From an uncultured Prevotella sp. (GTDB lineage Bacteria; Bacteroidota; Bacteroidia; Bacteroidales; Bacteroidaceae): DNA of 6,434 bases. This document shows positions 5,435 to 6,434 of the stretch, one piece after another. Position 1 is the stretch's first letter. Each line of letters opens with the position of its first letter. The notes beneath the pieces are model-generated. The model was not told where the DNA came from and made no database searches. It saw only the letters and a list, made by a program, of their open reading frames with translations. A program made the position numbers and the translations under genes. The stretch spans positions 1 through 6,434 of the forward strand of contig CAKQFF010000107.1 in the NCBI GenBank assembly GCA_934230685.1, given 5' to 3'.

Positions 5435-6434
5435 ATGTACGGAAAGGTAAAAGAACATCTCTGTGCCGCGCTTGAGAACCTCAAGCAGGCAGGTCTCTAC
5501 AAAGAAGAACGTATCATCGAAAGCCCCCAGGGTGCTGCCATTCAGGTGAAGGGTAAGGAAGTGCTCAACTTCTGCGCCAACAACTATCTTGGCTTGTCAA
5601 ACAACCCACGCCTTATTGAGGGTGCCAAGAAGATGATGGACCGCCGTGGCTTCGGCATGTCTTCAGTACGCTTCATCTGCGGTACACAGGACATCCACAA
5701 GGAGCTTGAGGCTGCCATCTCCGATTATTTCCACACAGAGGACACCATCCTCTATGCTGCTTGCTTCGATGCCAACGGCGGTTTGTTTGGCTCATTCCTC
5801 ACCGACGAGGACGCCATCATCTCCGATGCTCTCAACCACGCTTCCATCATCGACGGCGTGCGCTTGTGCAAGGCTAAGCGTTATCGCTACGCCAACGCCA
5901 ACATGGAGGAGCTTGAGAAGTGTCTTCAGGAGGCTCAAGCCCAGCGCTTCCGCATCATCTGTACTGATGGAGTGTTCTCAATGGACGGCAACGTTGCTCC
6001 TATGGACAAGATCTGCGACTTGGCAGAGAAGTACGACGCTCTCGTGATGGTTGACGAAAGCCACTCAGCAGGCGTTGTTGGTGCTACTGGCCACGGCGTG
6101 AGCGAGCTTTGCAAGACATACGGTCGTGTGGACATCTACACAGGCACATTGGGCAAGGCATTCGGCGGTGCTCTCGGAGGATTCACAACAGGCAAGAAGG
6201 AAATCATCGACATGCTCCGTCAGAGCAGCCGCCCTTACCTCTTCTCCAACTCATTGGCTCCGTCGATTATCGGCGCAAGTCTTGAGGTGTTCAAGATGCT
6301 TAAGGAGGACAACTCCATACACGACCGTCTGGTTGAGAACGTCAGCTACTTCCGCGACAAGATGCTTGCAGCTGGTTTCGACATCAAGCCTACACAGAGT
6401 GCCATCTGCGCCGTTATGCTCTACGACGCTCCTC
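5435..6434 (+). CDS. kbl: 2-amino-3-ketobutyrate CoA ligase (glycine C-acetyltransferase), 3' end cut off
   Basis: The first 333 residues of a PLP-dependent alpha-oxoamine synthase are present; E. coli Kbl has 398, so about 65 are missing at the right edge. It cleaves 2-amino-3-ketobutyrate with CoA to glycine and acetyl-CoA in the cytosol. Similarity to E. coli Kbl is very high over NFCANNYLGLSN (45-56), GFGMSSVRFICGTQD (72-86), DALNHASIIDGVRLCKAKRY (131-150) and RPYLFSNSLAP (266-276). His135 should stack on the PLP ring, VDESH (207-211) holds the Asp and His that contact the cofactor, and TGTLGK gives the Schiff-base Lys241. These distinguish it from the related BioF, HemA and serine palmitoyltransferase enzymes. 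It is divergent from tdh, which makes its substrate. It favours GC-ending codons such as AAG, GGC and CTC, suggesting good expression. The start aligns with E. coli Kbl. Confidence 0.96.
   Translation, partial: MYGKVKEHLCAALENLKQAGLYKEERIIESPQGAAIQVKGKEVLNFCANNYLGLSNNPRLIEGAKKMMDRRGFGMSSVRFICGTQDIHKELEAAISDYFHTEDTILYAACFDANGGLFGSFLTDEDAIISDALNHASIIDGVRLCKAKRYRYANANMEELEKCLQEAQAQRFRIICTDGVFSMDGNVAPMDKICDLAEKYDALVMVDESHSAGVVGATGHGVSELCKTYGRVDIYTGTLGKAFGGALGGFTTGKKEIIDMLRQSSRPYLFSNSLAPSIIGASLEVFKMLKEDNSIHDRLVENVSYFRDKMLAAGFDIKPTQSAICAVMLYDAP

Overview
The window looks like chromosomal DNA from a Bacteroidales bacterium (Prevotella/Bacteroides/Muribaculaceae type; the genus cannot be fixed from sequence alone). 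Several genes are preceded by boxes resembling the Bacteroidetes -7 promoter element TAnnTTTG. Leaders are A/T-rich without clear Shine-Dalgarno sequences, and the proteins (PD40 repeat protein, SDR-type threonine dehydrogenase, Bacteroidetes-like uridine phosphorylase) fit this order.

Layout. (1) 1-598, minus strand: the N-terminal 199 residues of a Wzx/MATE-like polysaccharide flippase that runs off the left edge. (2) 599-694: a short divergent promoter region. (3) 695-1633, plus: a GT2 glycosyltransferase. Flippase and glycosyltransferase together suggest a surface-glycan locus. (4) 1701-2909, plus: an exported PD40 (TolB-like) repeat protein with a Lys/Ala/Pro-rich linker and a C-terminal coiled coil, with its own promoter. 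(5) 2936-3817, plus: a uridine phosphorylase-like nucleoside phosphorylase 26 nt downstream, probably co-transcribed. (6) 3818-4186: a non-coding convergent intergenic region unusually dense in repeats: a GC-rich hairpin, a degenerate 36-bp tandem repeat, an 18-bp perfect inverted repeat and a second long hairpin. The two outer hairpins share a 13-nt core in opposite orientation. (7) 4187-5143, minus: short-chain L-threonine 3-dehydrogenase. (8) 5144-5434: a divergent regulatory region with a 14-nt direct repeat in the presumed tdh leader. (9) 5435-6434, plus: 2-amino-3-ketobutyrate CoA ligase (kbl), cut by the right edge.

How they work together. tdh and kbl form the two-step threonine-to-glycine plus acetyl-CoA pathway, arranged head to head around a shared control region. 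The uridine phosphorylase serves pyrimidine nucleoside salvage or ribose supply. The flippase and glycosyltransferase belong to envelope glycan synthesis. Most genes are ordinary housekeeping or envelope genes. I saw no convincing undescribed multi-gene system; the most unusual parts are the repeat-rich 3818-4186 segment and the repeated motif upstream of tdh.
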